Positions 51,615 through 60,754 of a stretch of 64,000 bases of DNA are shown here, piece after piece. Below the pieces are notes generated by a model that had not been told where the DNA came from, made no database searches, and saw only the letters and a list, made by a program, of their open reading frames with translations. The position numbers and the translations under genes were made by a program. Origin of the DNA: Paenibacillus baekrokdamisoli (GTDB lineage: Bacteria; Bacillota; Bacilli; Paenibacillales; Paenibacillaceae); contig NZ_AP019308.1 in NCBI RefSeq assembly GCF_003945345.1, forward strand, positions 5,632,501-5,696,500. Reading direction: 5' to 3'. Positions within the stretch are counted from its first letter, which is position 1. Every line of letters starts with the position of its first letter.

Positions 51615-52820
51615 ATGATAAAAAACGCGATTCGGTTAGCCGTGGTTGGGGGAGGAAGAGGCGCTTATTTCAGCAATTGCTTGGCCAGGCTGAAAGGGCG
51701 CATGGAGTTGGTTGCGGTTTGCGACAATCAAATAGAAGTATTGGGAAAATGGAAGAAGGAATTTCCGACGGCAAGTGCATACAACGACTATGAGAGGTTG
51801 CTGGAAGATCCTTCGATTGATGCAGTTTTCTTGGCTACTCCATTATTTATCCATGCTAATCAAGCCGTGCAAGCTTTGCGGGCAGGTAAACATGTGATTA
51901 GTGAAGTGATAGCTGCACATACGCTTGAGGATTGCTGGGAATTGGTGAAAGCCGTTGAACAGACAGGGCTGACTTATATGATGGCGGAAAATTACTGTTA
52001 TACACGAAGTAATATGATGCTCCAAAACATGCTGCAGCATGATTTATTCGGAGAGTTGGTCTACGCGGAGTGCGGTTATACGCATGATATAAGGGACTTG
52101 ATGCACGACCGGGATGGGAACCTGACCTGGCGCGGGCGGTTAGTGCGGGATTACAACGGATGTACGTATCCTACGCATTCCTTGGGACCGGTGGCGAAGT
52201 GGCTGCGCATTAACCGCGAGGGAGGTGACGAACTTGAATCGTTGGTAACCGTCACTTCCAAAAGCAGGGCGGCTGCCAGCTACTTCAATGAGCATTTCGG
52301 GTCGGAGCATCCGGGTTCGGACTCCTCCTACTGGAGGGGCGGGGATGCAACCGTTACGTTAATCCGCACGAAAAAAGGAGCCCTTATCGCGCTTAAATAT
52401 GATATCCAGTCTTCTCGGCCGCACAATATGAATCATTATACTTTGCAGGGAACACAAGGAGCATACTTATCGCCACGATATGAGGGAGAGGAGCCGGTCG
52501 TTTGGTTAAAGGATAAATCGCCGGGGCGCTCTCCCGCTAACCATGGCGGGGCTGCGCATGCAGAGTGGCAGAACTTCTCTCAATATTCGGATAAGTGGGA
52601 GCATCCTTCATGGCAGCGGTGGGCGGAGGAAGCGAGTAGCTCCGGACATGGAGGGGGGGATTTCTTCGTGCTGGAAGAGTTTGTATCCGCTATCGAAGAG
52701 GGGCGCAGTCCAGACGTTGATGTATATGACGCCGTGACGTGGAGCTCGGTATTTCCGTTATCCGTTCAATCCGTCTCAATGGGTGGAGTTCCAGTCTCAT
52801 TCGTTAATTTCAAAAAGTGA
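51615..52820 (+). CDS. GH109-like NAD-dependent glycosidase (Gfo/Idh fold)
   Basis: Protein of 401 residues with an N-terminal Rossmann fold (LAVVGGGRGAYFSN). The stretch CTYPTHSLGPVAKWLRINR is the conserved active-site signature of GH109 alpha-N-acetylgalactosaminidases, and YMMAENYCYTRSNMM also fits. GH109 enzymes cleave alpha-GalNAc using NAD as cofactor; other Gfo/Idh proteins are oxidoreductases, so this remains a family-based call. No signal peptide. ATG 51615 follows GGGAGG. With GH114 upstream it suits breakdown of a galactosamine/GalNAc polymer. Confidence 0.75.
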   Translation: MIKNAIRLAVVGGGRGAYFSNCLARLKGRMELVAVCDNQIEVLGKWKKEFPTASAYNDYERLLEDPSIDAVFLATPLFIHANQAVQALRAGKHVISEVIAAHTLEDCWELVKAVEQTGLTYMMAENYCYTRSNMMLQNMLQHDLFGELVYAECGYTHDIRDLMHDRDGNLTWRGRLVRDYNGCTYPTHSLGPVAKWLRINREGGDELESLVTVTSKSRAAASYFNEHFGSEHPGSDSSYWRGGDATVTLIRTKKGALIALKYDIQSSRPHNMNHYTLQGTQGAYLSPRYEGEEPVVWLKDKSPGRSPANHGGAAHAEWQNFSQYSDKWEHPSWQRWAEEASSSGHGGGDFFVLEEFVSAIEEGRSPDVDVYDAVTWSSVFPLSVQSVSMGGVPVSFVNFKK

Positions 52821-52864
52821 TTCTATGGACCAGTGGAATGAATGAAGGGAAAAGATGGCATACT

Positions 52865-52885
52865 ATCCCCTAGATTTGGGGGGAT
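52865..52885 (+). promoter_or_regulatory. Small hairpin covering the tcyA ribosome site
   Basis: ATCCCC pairs with GGGGAT across a 9-nt loop, and the right arm lies within the GGGGGGA ribosome site 7 nt before ATG 52891. Folding would hide the site; a regulatory role is possible but unproven. Confidence 0.35.
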
Positions 52886-52890
52886 TGTAG

Positions 52891-53697
52891 ATGAGAAAAT
52901 ATAGAACAGCAGGATTGGTTTTTGTATTAACAGTTGTACTTATGTGTACGGCTTGCGGGAAGAAGAAAGAGGAGAACACGGCGAAACCGACGGGCAACGC
53001 ACTTAAGGTCATTCAATCGAGTGGGGAGCTCCGTGTCGGGACTGAAGGAACCTATTCACCTTTCACTTTCCATGACCAAGCAGGAACGCTTATGGGCTTC
53101 GATGTGGATATTGCGAAGGAGGTTGCTAAGCGGCTCAACGTAAAGGCAACCTTCGTCGAAACGAAGTGGGATGGGATGCTTGCCGGATTGGATGCCAAAC
53201 GATTTGATATGGTAGCCAATGAGGTTTCCATCCGTGATGACCGCAAAGTGAAGTATGATTTCTCCGATCCTTATATCGTGTCCAAATCCGTGTTGATCGT
53301 CCGTGAGGATAACACGGATATTAAGAAGCTGGCTGATCTGAAGGGCAAGAAATCTGGACAGTCGCTGACGAGCAATCTATCGGATATTGCCAAGGCTAAT
53401 GGTGCCACGATCGTTCAGGTAGATGGATTCAACCAAGCGATTGATCTGCTGGCATCCAAGCGAATCGACGCCACCATCAATGACGGACTTTCCTATCTGG
53501 ATCTCAAGAAGCAGCGGCCTGATACTGCGATCAAAGTCGTCGATGAGACGGATGTCGCCTCACAAAGCGGCTTTTTGTTTCCCAAGGGAAGCGAGGCTTT
53601 GATAACAGCTGTGAATAAGGCGCTGAAGGATATGAAAGCAGACGGGACTTACTTAGGTATTTCGCAAAAATATTTTGGCGCGGATGTATCGAAGTAA
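52891..53697 (+). CDS. tcyA: Amino-acid (probably cystine) binding lipoprotein, TcyA-like
   Basis: Binding lipoprotein of 268 residues with lipobox MCTAC and the family-3 pattern ELRVGTEGTYSPFTFHD, GFDVDIAKEVAKRLNVK and YDFSDPYIVSKSVLIV. It resembles B. subtilis TcyA by eye, including KSGQSLTSNLS and the ending SQKYFGADVSK. It heads a three-gene operon with permease and ATPase, the TcyABC order. Cystine specificity is inferred from resemblance. Confidence 0.87.
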   Translation: MRKYRTAGLVFVLTVVLMCTACGKKKEENTAKPTGNALKVIQSSGELRVGTEGTYSPFTFHDQAGTLMGFDVDIAKEVAKRLNVKATFVETKWDGMLAGLDAKRFDMVANEVSIRDDRKVKYDFSDPYIVSKSVLIVREDNTDIKKLADLKGKKSGQSLTSNLSDIAKANGATIVQVDGFNQAIDLLASKRIDATINDGLSYLDLKKQRPDTAIKVVDETDVASQSGFLFPKGSEALITAVNKALKDMKADGTYLGISQKYFGADVSK

Positions 53698-53715
53698 GAA
53701 GGGTGGACGGCGACG

Positions 53716-54393
53716 ATGAGTGATAGAACCGAGCGGCTGCTGCATATCTTCCTGGACTCTTTCCTACCCTTGCTTCATGCGGGGGTAGCTTTTACAGTTC
53801 CATTGACACTGCTTTCATTTACTTTTGGCTTAATCCTAGCCATGGTTACTGCGCTTGCTCGCTTGTCTGACTTTCCTGTACTTGCAGCGATAGCAAAATT
53901 CTACGTCTGGATTATCCGAGGCACCCCGCTGCTCGTTCAACTATTCATTATTTTCTATGGCTTGCCGAGCATTGGTGTTACCATCGATGCCTTCCCTGCT
54001 GCGGTTATCGGGTTCTCGCTTAGTGTTGGGGCTTATGCCGCCGAGATTATTCGCGCTGCTATTATCTCCATTCCCAAGGGTCAATGGGAGGCTGCATATT
54101 CCCTGGGGCAGACTAGGCTGCAGGCGCTTCGTCGCATCATACTCCCGCAGGCGGCGCGTGTATCGGTTCCGCCGCTGTCTAACTCCTTCATCAGCCTCGT
54201 GAAGGATACCTCCTTGGCTTCTGTCGTAACGGTAACGGAGCTGTTCCAGAAGGGTCAGCAAATTACAGCAGTCGTCTATGAGCCCTTGCTGCTCTATTGT
54301 GAGGTTGCGCTCATTTATTTACTATTCTGCAGTGTGCTTTCTGTGCTGCAGCGGCGATTAGAACATCACTATGATCGGTATCATGCAAGATGA
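53716..54393 (+). CDS. tcyB: Amino-acid ABC permease, TcyB-like
   Basis: Permease of 225 residues of the HisM/GlnP type with about five hydrophobic segments, the conserved WIIRGTPLLVQLFIIFYGLP and cytoplasmic loop GQTRLQALRRIILPQAARVS. ATG 53716 follows GGGTGG. Its end overlaps the longest possible frame of the ATPase gene, and the hexanucleotide repeat begins at its stop codon. Confidence 0.9.
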   Translation: MSDRTERLLHIFLDSFLPLLHAGVAFTVPLTLLSFTFGLILAMVTALARLSDFPVLAAIAKFYVWIIRGTPLLVQLFIIFYGLPSIGVTIDAFPAAVIGFSLSVGAYAAEIIRAAIISIPKGQWEAAYSLGQTRLQALRRIILPQAARVSVPPLSNSFISLVKDTSLASVVTVTELFQKGQQITAVVYEPLLLYCEVALIYLLFCSVLSVLQRRLEHHYDRYHAR

Positions 54394-54436
54394 AGATGAA
54401 GATGAGGATGAGGATGAGGATGAGGATGAGGATGAG
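54389..54436 (+). repeat. Hexanucleotide repeat (GATGAA)2(GATGAG)6 before the ATPase gene
   Basis: Eight units in 48 bp, starting inside the permease stop and ending just before the GGGAG ribosome site of the ATPase gene. In the ATPase frame it would encode alternating Asp-Glu if translation began at ATG 54371 or 54383. Confidence 0.9.
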
Positions 54437-54445
54437 GGAGACATC

Positions 54446-55192
54446 ATGATAGAGGTAAGAAGCCTAACCAAATCATTTGGTTCATTAGAGGTGCTGCGAG
54501 GGATTGATCTGAGCTTGGCCAAAGGTCAAGTCTTAGTCATTATCGGTCCTTCAGGTTCAGGTAAAACGACCTTGCTTCGGTGCATGAATGTGCTGGAAAT
54601 GCCTTCTTCGGGTTCGATAACGATTGGACAAGCTCAGCTCACATTTCAGCAAGGCTTGAAGCCTAAGCAAGCTGAGATCCTTGCTTTAAGAAAACAGAGC
54701 GGTATGGTGTTTCAGTCGTATCATTTGTTCCCTCATCTGACCGCTCTTGAGAATGTGATGGAGGGGCAGATCACGGTAAAGAAGAGGCCAAGGAAAGAAG
54801 CGCAGGCTAAAGCAATGGTGCTTCTGGAGAAGGTGGGGCTTGCGGATAAGGGAGAGGCATATCCACATCAGCTCTCAGGCGGACAGCAGCAGCGCGTGGG
54901 CATCGCACGGGCAATGTCAATCGATCCAGAGCTGCTTCTATTCGATGAGCCAACCTCGGCTCTGGATCCAGAGCTTGTCCGGGATGTATTAAAGGTGATT
55001 AAGCGGCTGGCAGAGGAAGGCAGAACCATGATGATTGTGACCCATGAGATGAAGTTCGCGAGAGAGGTAGCGGATCGCGTCATGCTAATGGATAACGGCG
55101 TGATTATCGAGGAAGGTCCGCCCGCGCAGCTGTTTAACCAGCCGCAGCAGGAGCGGACACGTCAATTTCTATCGATGCTGCAGGGCGGCTAA
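54446..55192 (+). CDS. tcyC: Amino-acid ABC transporter ATPase, TcyC-like
   Basis: ATPase of about 248 residues: Walker A GPSGSGKTT, Q-loop VFQSYHLFPH, signature LSGGQQQR, Walker B LLLFDEPTSALD, H-loop IVTHEM. ATG 54446 starts at the family N-terminus with GAGGGAG at 6 nt. Earlier in-frame ATGs would add up to 25 residues, mostly alternating Asp-Glu from the hexanucleotide repeat, which no homologue is expected to have. It energises the cystine-type importer. Confidence 0.9.
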   Translation: MIEVRSLTKSFGSLEVLRGIDLSLAKGQVLVIIGPSGSGKTTLLRCMNVLEMPSSGSITIGQAQLTFQQGLKPKQAEILALRKQSGMVFQSYHLFPHLTALENVMEGQITVKKRPRKEAQAKAMVLLEKVGLADKGEAYPHQLSGGQQQRVGIARAMSIDPELLLFDEPTSALDPELVRDVLKVIKRLAEEGRTMMIVTHEMKFAREVADRVMLMDNGVIIEEGPPAQLFNQPQQERTRQFLSMLQGG

Positions 55193-55225
55193 ACATCGAT
55201 GTTCTTGCTTAATATAGTCCCGTGG

Positions 55226-56188
55226 TTATCGAATGGGGACCGCATAGATAATAGGAATGACAGTATGGATCAGCTGCTGCTTCAGCAGGTAACCATTTTC
55301 CTCAAACCAGTGAGAAAGATGAAGAAGACTGCTCATGGGTCCAGCAATACAGATTCGCCCGCGAGGCTTTAGTACTCGGCGCATCTCCGTGAGAGCGAGA
55401 AGCTGCTGTTCATTTGTAAGATGATGAAAGGCGAAGCTGCTCACGACAAAATCAAACACTCCCTCAAGGTAGGGAATCGCTAGAAAGTTGCCAAGCCGCC
55501 CTTCAAGTGTCGGATATTTGCGCTGACTGTGCCGCAGCATTTCTTTGGACTGATCAACCCCAGACATATGAATGCCGCCCGCAATGAATTTCCCCGCTAA
55601 ATTCCCTGTTCCGGTACCTAAGTCAAGTCCATGCTCTCCTTGTATAGCGGACACCCACTTCACAATGAGATTCAGTGTATCCTCGTAGTAGGTGTATTCA
55701 CCACTGTGGCTGGCTGCCCGCTCGTCGTGAGTAGGGGCCAATTCATCGTAATGCCACGTATCCTTCCATGCTGTCCGCTGCTCCTTCAGAGTCTTAGAGC
55801 CTTCCGCCAGCTTGTAAATCGCTTCGAGTGGCAAGGTGCGATTCACTTTGAGCAGGGTGATCATATGATCAGTGGTCTCAATGACCTGCTTCATCTCTAA
55901 CCATTTGGCTACCAAGACGGAGCGTTGAAGCTCCAAATAATACCGCAGCTCTTGTATGTTATCTTCGTCCATCTCTGCAAGCGCATGCTTGATCGATTCC
56001 AGCGGCATGCCGGCTTCACGGAGGGAGAGGATCGTTTGCAATCTCCATATGTCCTGTTCGGTAAAAGTTCGATATTGATTGTGAGCTTGTTTGATCGGGG
56101 ATATTAACCCTTTCTCCTCATAAAATCGAATGGCTCGCGGAGAAATGTTCAGCTTGGTTGCGACTTCTTTAATTTGCAGAGGAATCAC
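55226..56188 (-). CDS. MerR-type regulator fused to a SAM-dependent methyltransferase
   Basis: Protein of 320 residues joining two known folds. Residues 1-75 form a MerR helix-turn-helix (ISPRAIRFYEEKGLISP; YRTFTEQDIWRLQTIL). A helical linker follows, then a class I methyltransferase from about residue 150: HGLDLGTGTGNLAGKF as the SAM-binding motif, GVDQSKEML, and FDFVVSSFAFHHL. GTG 56188 follows AAGGAGG. It is convergent with the tcy operon. Whether the methyltransferase acts catalytically or senses a ligand is unknown. Confidence 0.88.
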   Translation of the reverse strand: MIPLQIKEVATKLNISPRAIRFYEEKGLISPIKQAHNQYRTFTEQDIWRLQTILSLREAGMPLESIKHALAEMDEDNIQELRYYLELQRSVLVAKWLEMKQVIETTDHMITLLKVNRTLPLEAIYKLAEGSKTLKEQRTAWKDTWHYDELAPTHDERAASHSGEYTYYEDTLNLIVKWVSAIQGEHGLDLGTGTGNLAGKFIAGGIHMSGVDQSKEMLRHSQRKYPTLEGRLGNFLAIPYLEGVFDFVVSSFAFHHLTNEQQLLALTEMRRVLKPRGRICIAGPMSSLLHLSHWFEENGYLLKQQLIHTVIPIIYAVPIR

Positions 56189-56379
56189 TCCTTTCCTCCT
56201 TCATTCTAAACCTTTCCGCTACGTGAATGTATAGGATTATATGCAACGGGAAATAGCGAAAGCACAAGGTTTCGTCCGGTCTGGTAATGAGGCGCAGCAG
56301 CTGTAGGGGGTCTTTTTCGGTTTCATACCCCGTTGTGGTACAATAGAGATGCGAATAAACTTGGGGAGTGTTTCGAGCG

Positions 56380-56679
56380 ATGAGTAAAGAACAGGGACAA
56401 CCGCAATCAGAGATTAACGAACAAGAGCTAGTAGCTTATATAGCCGCTGAAACAAAAGTAGATGCGAAGAGCATTCAGCTCGTATTGCAATTCGAGCAGA
56501 AGTTCATTGATAGTGCGCAAGAGGATGCCAATGGGGAAGTCGAGATCGATAGCGATGAGCTCGTTGATTACATTCTTAAGCAGCAGACTGTTAAATTAGA
56601 TGAAATCACGGTGGAGAATATTTTGGAAGCCGAGATGGAATATTTGCTGGATAAAGGAATTGTCGGTTATATCGATTAA
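56380..56679 (+). CDS. Small acidic protein of unknown function
   Basis: Protein of about 99 residues, rich in Glu and Asp and predicted mostly helical (QELVAYIAAETKVDAKSIQL; ENILEAEMEYLLDKGIVGYI). No signal or membrane segment and no family recognised. ATG 56380 follows GGGGAG; a TACAAT -10 candidate lies near 56339. A terminator follows 17 bp after the stop, so it is a single-gene unit. Confidence 0.72.
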   Translation: MSKEQGQPQSEINEQELVAYIAAETKVDAKSIQLVLQFEQKFIDSAQEDANGEVEIDSDELVDYILKQQTVKLDEITVENILEAEMEYLLDKGIVGYID

Positions 56680-56696
56680 TAAAGAAGCATACAGCG

Positions 56697-56745
56697 AAGG
56701 CTCGTGGTCCCTCTTTAAGTAGAGGAGCCATGAGCCTTTATTAAT
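56697..56745. terminator. Bidirectional terminator between convergent genes
   Basis: AAGGCTC, TGG and CCTCT pair with AGAGG, CCA and GAGCCTT around a 6-nt loop, with A/T-rich flanks on both sides. Confidence 0.75.
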
Positions 56746-56767
56746 ATTACTTCACTTGCACCCATGA

Positions 56768-57553
56768 TTAAGGTCGTTTCGAATAGGCTTTGCGCTTATG
56801 GAAGGAGACGGAGCGATATTTGAGGGCAAGCTTCTTACGTTTGGCTTCGGTGAGTCCAGAGGCATTCATATGCAAGCTCGTATTCAAGGCTTTTTTCAAT
56901 ACATATTGGTTTCGATAATGGGCGTGAAGGAAGTTCCCGTACGTTTCGAATTCAGAGAAGCCAAATTGCTGTTTCTTGTTAATGCTGCGAATAATGGCGG
57001 AGTGCCAGCTCGTTTGATGCTTGGCTTCAATGATTCTCTTCAGCCGGGCAACCTTTGCGCGCTCGAATAGCATGTAATGGGTGACGAATGAGGTGGGAGA
57101 GTCGGCCTTCCGGCCCATCAGCTTCTTATAGGTTTTAAAATATTCAGGCTGGCTCCATTTGCGATAGTAGAAGACGGTGCGCCCTCCCGTGGTCTTAAAA
57201 ACATGCGGCCTTATAAGCACGGTATCCGCATCAATGACCAAATAATAATCTTGTTTGCCGAGTTTACTGCCGCCTAGCTTAAGCAGCTGCTGGAACAGCC
57301 ATCCCGATCGATCCCATCTGGCTGATTGGTAGTTAATGCTCTTCTTCGTGATGGGCAGAACGGTCTTCTCATTGATGAAGGTACAGCCCTTTCTTGCGCA
57401 TAACTGGCGAATTTTTTTGCTGTCTGGGGATACAATCATAAACTTACCGATAGGATGTTTAACTTGTTTCCTGACGCTGTCGATCACGTAGGGAAGTGTC
57501 CCTAGATCCTTCTCGATGGCTGGAATTAATATATCTATCTTGGGAAGAGGCAT
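56768..57553 (-). CDS. DUF6492-like putative glycosyltransferase
   Basis: Cytoplasmic protein of about 261 residues resembling DUF6492. It begins IDILIPAIEKDLGTLPYVID like a GT-A nucleotide-sugar-binding fold and has the Asp-x-Asp motif in YYLVIDADTVLIRP. The C-terminus is strongly basic. ATG 57553 follows GGAG at 8 nt; the frame is open 87 bp further. Probably a transferase for surface glycans; donor and acceptor unknown. Confidence 0.7.
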   Translation of the reverse strand: MPLPKIDILIPAIEKDLGTLPYVIDSVRKQVKHPIGKFMIVSPDSKKIRQLCARKGCTFINEKTVLPITKKSINYQSARWDRSGWLFQQLLKLGGSKLGKQDYYLVIDADTVLIRPHVFKTTGGRTVFYYRKWSQPEYFKTYKKLMGRKADSPTSFVTHYMLFERAKVARLKRIIEAKHQTSWHSAIIRSINKKQQFGFSEFETYGNFLHAHYRNQYVLKKALNTSLHMNASGLTEAKRKKLALKYRSVSFHKRKAYSKRP

Positions 57554-57685
57554 CTGTTCATCTCCGTTGTACAGGATAGGATGACTAGCTGCACAAGAAA
57601 GGCTGACGAGCCGAATTCCTTTCAGATGCAACTGTATCATGATATGACAACGGAGGAGTGTAGGTTCGGTGGAAAAGGGGCAGCT

Positions 57686-58927
57686 TTACTTCGAAAGCGT
57701 GTCAGCGGCTTGTGAAGAAGGGCTCAAGACAAGCAGTGCGAAGATCAACAGTGCACCTACCTCCATAACGGCGATAATAATTCCCATAGGCACGGCTGTA
57801 AGACTGCCGCCGAGACCGACAAGCGGGGCCGCCAGAGATCCAAGTAAAAAAGTTAATACACCAAGCAATGCGGATGCACTGCCTGCGGAATGGCTTAAAT
57901 TACGCATGGCAAGTGAGAAGCTAAGAGTAGAGACAAGTCCCACACATGATACGATTATGAATAAGAAGATAAGGATGGCTGCTAGTCCAGCGCTGATAAG
58001 AATCATTCCAAGCAGCATGACACCGCCGAATGCAGCCAGGCAAAGTCCAATCAGCAGCAGCTTGGTTTCATTCACTCGGCCTGCTAATCGGCCAGCAACC
58101 TGACTGGCTAAGATAATGCCAAGACCATTGATAGCAAAGCATAAGCTGAACATTTGCGGCGAGACGCCGAAGATATCCTGAAGGACAAAGGGTGAGCCGG
58201 AGATATAAGCGAACATCGCCCCGAGTACAAGACCTTGGCATAACGCGTATCCGACAAAAACACGATTTCGTGCTAGGGTTCGGAAGGTGGATAACGTGTT
58301 CATGATCCCGCCCTTCATTCTCTTAGCCGCAGGTAAGGTTTCGGGCAATCCGAGCAGAACGGCAAGCAGCATAATTACGCCTATGACAGCAAGGACGAGA
58401 AAGACACCGCGCCAGGATGTAAAGTGAAGCAGCTGCCCGCCGGCTATGGGAGCGGCTATTGGGGCTATCCCATTGACGAGCATGAGCAGGGAGAAGAACT
58501 TTGTCAGCTCAGTCCCGGAGTAGAGATCCCTGACAACAGCGCGTGCAATAACGATGCCTGCTGACCCTGCAAGCCCCTGAACGAATCGAAGGAGAATGAA
58601 GGTCCAGATGGAAGGAGCGAACGCGCATAGCAGGGATGACGCGGTGTAGCCGATCAGCCCGACCAGAAGAGGAATACGTCGTCCGCGGACGTCGCTTATG
58701 GGACCAGCAAAGAGCTGTCCCAAGGCCAAACCGATCAGGCAAGCTGTCAGACTAAGCTGGGTCAACGAAGTCGTGGTATGCAGATCATCCGCAAGCTTAG
58801 GCAAAGAAGGTAAATACATATCCAGAGACAGCGGTCCAAAGGCACTGAGCGAGCCTAGAATGACAGCGGTCCAAAGGCGCCCGGAGCGTGTCAGAGTTTG
58901 TGATTGACGATGAGCATTATGAGGCAT
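57686..58927 (-). CDS. Bcr/CflA-family multidrug efflux transporter (MFS)
   Basis: Integral membrane protein of about 413 residues with twelve hydrophobic segments. Family signatures are FGPLSLDMYLPSLPKLADDL in the first helix and GPISDVRGRRIPLLVGL in the loop between helices 2 and 3. Proton-driven drug export is the family role. ATG 58927 with AAAGGA at 10 nt is chosen over an open frame 42 bp longer. Confidence 0.92.
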   Translation of the reverse strand: MPHNAHRQSQTLTRSGRLWTAVILGSLSAFGPLSLDMYLPSLPKLADDLHTTTSLTQLSLTACLIGLALGQLFAGPISDVRGRRIPLLVGLIGYTASSLLCAFAPSIWTFILLRFVQGLAGSAGIVIARAVVRDLYSGTELTKFFSLLMLVNGIAPIAAPIAGGQLLHFTSWRGVFLVLAVIGVIMLLAVLLGLPETLPAAKRMKGGIMNTLSTFRTLARNRVFVGYALCQGLVLGAMFAYISGSPFVLQDIFGVSPQMFSLCFAINGLGIILASQVAGRLAGRVNETKLLLIGLCLAAFGGVMLLGMILISAGLAAILIFLFIIVSCVGLVSTLSFSLAMRNLSHSAGSASALLGVLTFLLGSLAAPLVGLGGSLTAVPMGIIIAVMEVGALLIFALLVLSPSSQAADTLSK

Positions 58928-59149
58928 GATTAAGAGTTCCTTTCTGTATCCATCTCGTGATCTGTTCAATCATCCGTGCTTATTATTGCTTATTGTTACA
59001 TTCCGGTCAATCAAACAAGCATAGAAACACCCGTACTTCCAATTTTTCGGATATTCTAATTAAAAATCTTTCATAAAACGACAAATAAAGGGGGAAATCA
59101 TCGGGCGTTGTCGAATACAATTACCATTCCGTGAAAAGAGAGTGATGCC

Positions 59150-60733
59150 ATGAAGCGCAGAAAAGGCTTTACACTCCGGTTTATGGTGAGCTTTCTTGTA
59201 GTGCTGTCTGTGTTATTGACTCTGACTTTAAGTGCATTAGTCGGTTATCGTAACGAGAAACAATCGCTTTTCAGCATGACCTTACAGCTTAACCAGACTT
59301 ATTCGAATCGAATCGCCGATACCGTAAATGAAGTATTTCTTTCGATGAGAGAAAGTCTTGAAGTAACCGGAGAATATTTATCCAAGGATTTATCCAGGCC
59401 GGATCTTGATCAGCAGCTTGACTTGTTCCGCCGCAGTCATTCCAATTTTACGGGGAGTCTAATTGTCGATAAGACTGGGTATGTCCTGTCAACCTCGCCA
59501 AACACGCTTGACTTAAAAGGGAAGAAGCTTACGACAGTGGGGGCACAGCAAGCGCTGAGGGAGCGGAAACCCCTTATTTCCGAACCTTATATAGGGACGA
59601 CGAAAGCGCTGATTATTATGGTCAGTCAGCCTTTATTTGATAGCAACAATCAGTATCTTGGCTATATTGGCGGAACTATGCGACTGCATGGATCCAATCT
59701 AATGAATACACTGCTAGGAAATTCAACAGATCGTAAGAATGGTTCTTATGCCTATGTTGTCAGCTCTACGGGTGTTCTGCTCTATCATCCAGAAGAGAAG
59801 AGAATCGGCGAGAAAGTGCTCCAGAATCCCATTGTTCGCAAGGTCGTAGCTGGCGAAAGCGGAGCGATGCGGGTCATCAATACAAGAGGAGTCGATATGC
59901 TGGCCAGCTACACCTACATTAAGGAAGCGGGCTGGGGAATCGTAGCACAAACGCCTACGAATGTTGTATTAGCTTCATCAAGGGATCTGGCCCTTCGTAT
60001 GGCGCTTTATACGCTGCCTGTGCTGCTTATTTTCTTGGTCTTCATTTATGGGGTTATTGGACGCCTATCAGCACCGCTTGTCGTGCTTGCGAATTATGCT
60101 GCCGTGCTTTCTCCGCACCAGAGTCAATTGGATGAAATTCCGAGAATCAACTCTTGGAATGCTGAGGCAAATGCTCTTCACAAAGCGTTCGGAATGGCAG
60201 TTAATCATTTCCGCAACCAGTTTGATCATTTATCCATGGTAGCCCAGACTGACCCGCTTACAGGGTTATTCAACCGCCGTACGATGGGGCTTTACATGGA
60301 GGATTGGATTTCGAAGAAAATGCCGTTTGTCATTCTGGTACTCGATCTCGATAAATTCAAAAAGGTGAATGACACTTACGGTCATGAGCTGGGTGATGAA
60401 GTGCTTAAGTTCTTGGCGCAATCCATGAGGACTCATTTTGAAAAGGATCATGTATGCTGTCGGTACGGCGGGGAAGAATTCGTTATTCTACTTCCAGCAG
60501 CTGAGCTGGATACAGCTGCACGCTATGCGGAGACGATCCGTGCTGTTATGGCGGAGACGGATAGCCCGATCGGGAAACCTGTGACTCTTTCAATAGGAAT
60601 TGCAGCTTATCCAGGCTCGGCTTTGGTAGCAGATCAGTTGTTCCGAATGGCCGATGAGGCTCTGTACCGTGCAAAAAGACTTGGCCGGAACCGGGTGGAG
60701 CATGCAGAACTGCATGATAGTCTGACATTGTAG
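59150..60733 (+). CDS. Membrane sensor diguanylate cyclase (dCache-GGDEF)
   Basis: Protein of 527 residues. Membrane segments lie at about 12-32 and 284-304 with an extracellular dCache-like sensor between them. The C-terminal GGDEF domain starts TDPLTGLFNRRTM and has the active loop CRYGGEEFVILLP, so it should make cyclic di-GMP. ATG 59150 follows GAGAGTG. It faces the other c-di-GMP enzyme across a shared terminator. Confidence 0.93.
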   Translation: MKRRKGFTLRFMVSFLVVLSVLLTLTLSALVGYRNEKQSLFSMTLQLNQTYSNRIADTVNEVFLSMRESLEVTGEYLSKDLSRPDLDQQLDLFRRSHSNFTGSLIVDKTGYVLSTSPNTLDLKGKKLTTVGAQQALRERKPLISEPYIGTTKALIIMVSQPLFDSNNQYLGYIGGTMRLHGSNLMNTLLGNSTDRKNGSYAYVVSSTGVLLYHPEEKRIGEKVLQNPIVRKVVAGESGAMRVINTRGVDMLASYTYIKEAGWGIVAQTPTNVVLASSRDLALRMALYTLPVLLIFLVFIYGVIGRLSAPLVVLANYAAVLSPHQSQLDEIPRINSWNAEANALHKAFGMAVNHFRNQFDHLSMVAQTDPLTGLFNRRTMGLYMEDWISKKMPFVILVLDLDKFKKVNDTYGHELGDEVLKFLAQSMRTHFEKDHVCCRYGGEEFVILLPAAELDTAARYAETIRAVMAETDSPIGKPVTLSIGIAAYPGSALVADQLFRMADEALYRAKRLGRNRVEHAELHDSLTL

Positions 60734-60754
60734 TTTATAAGCAGGCTTTCAATA

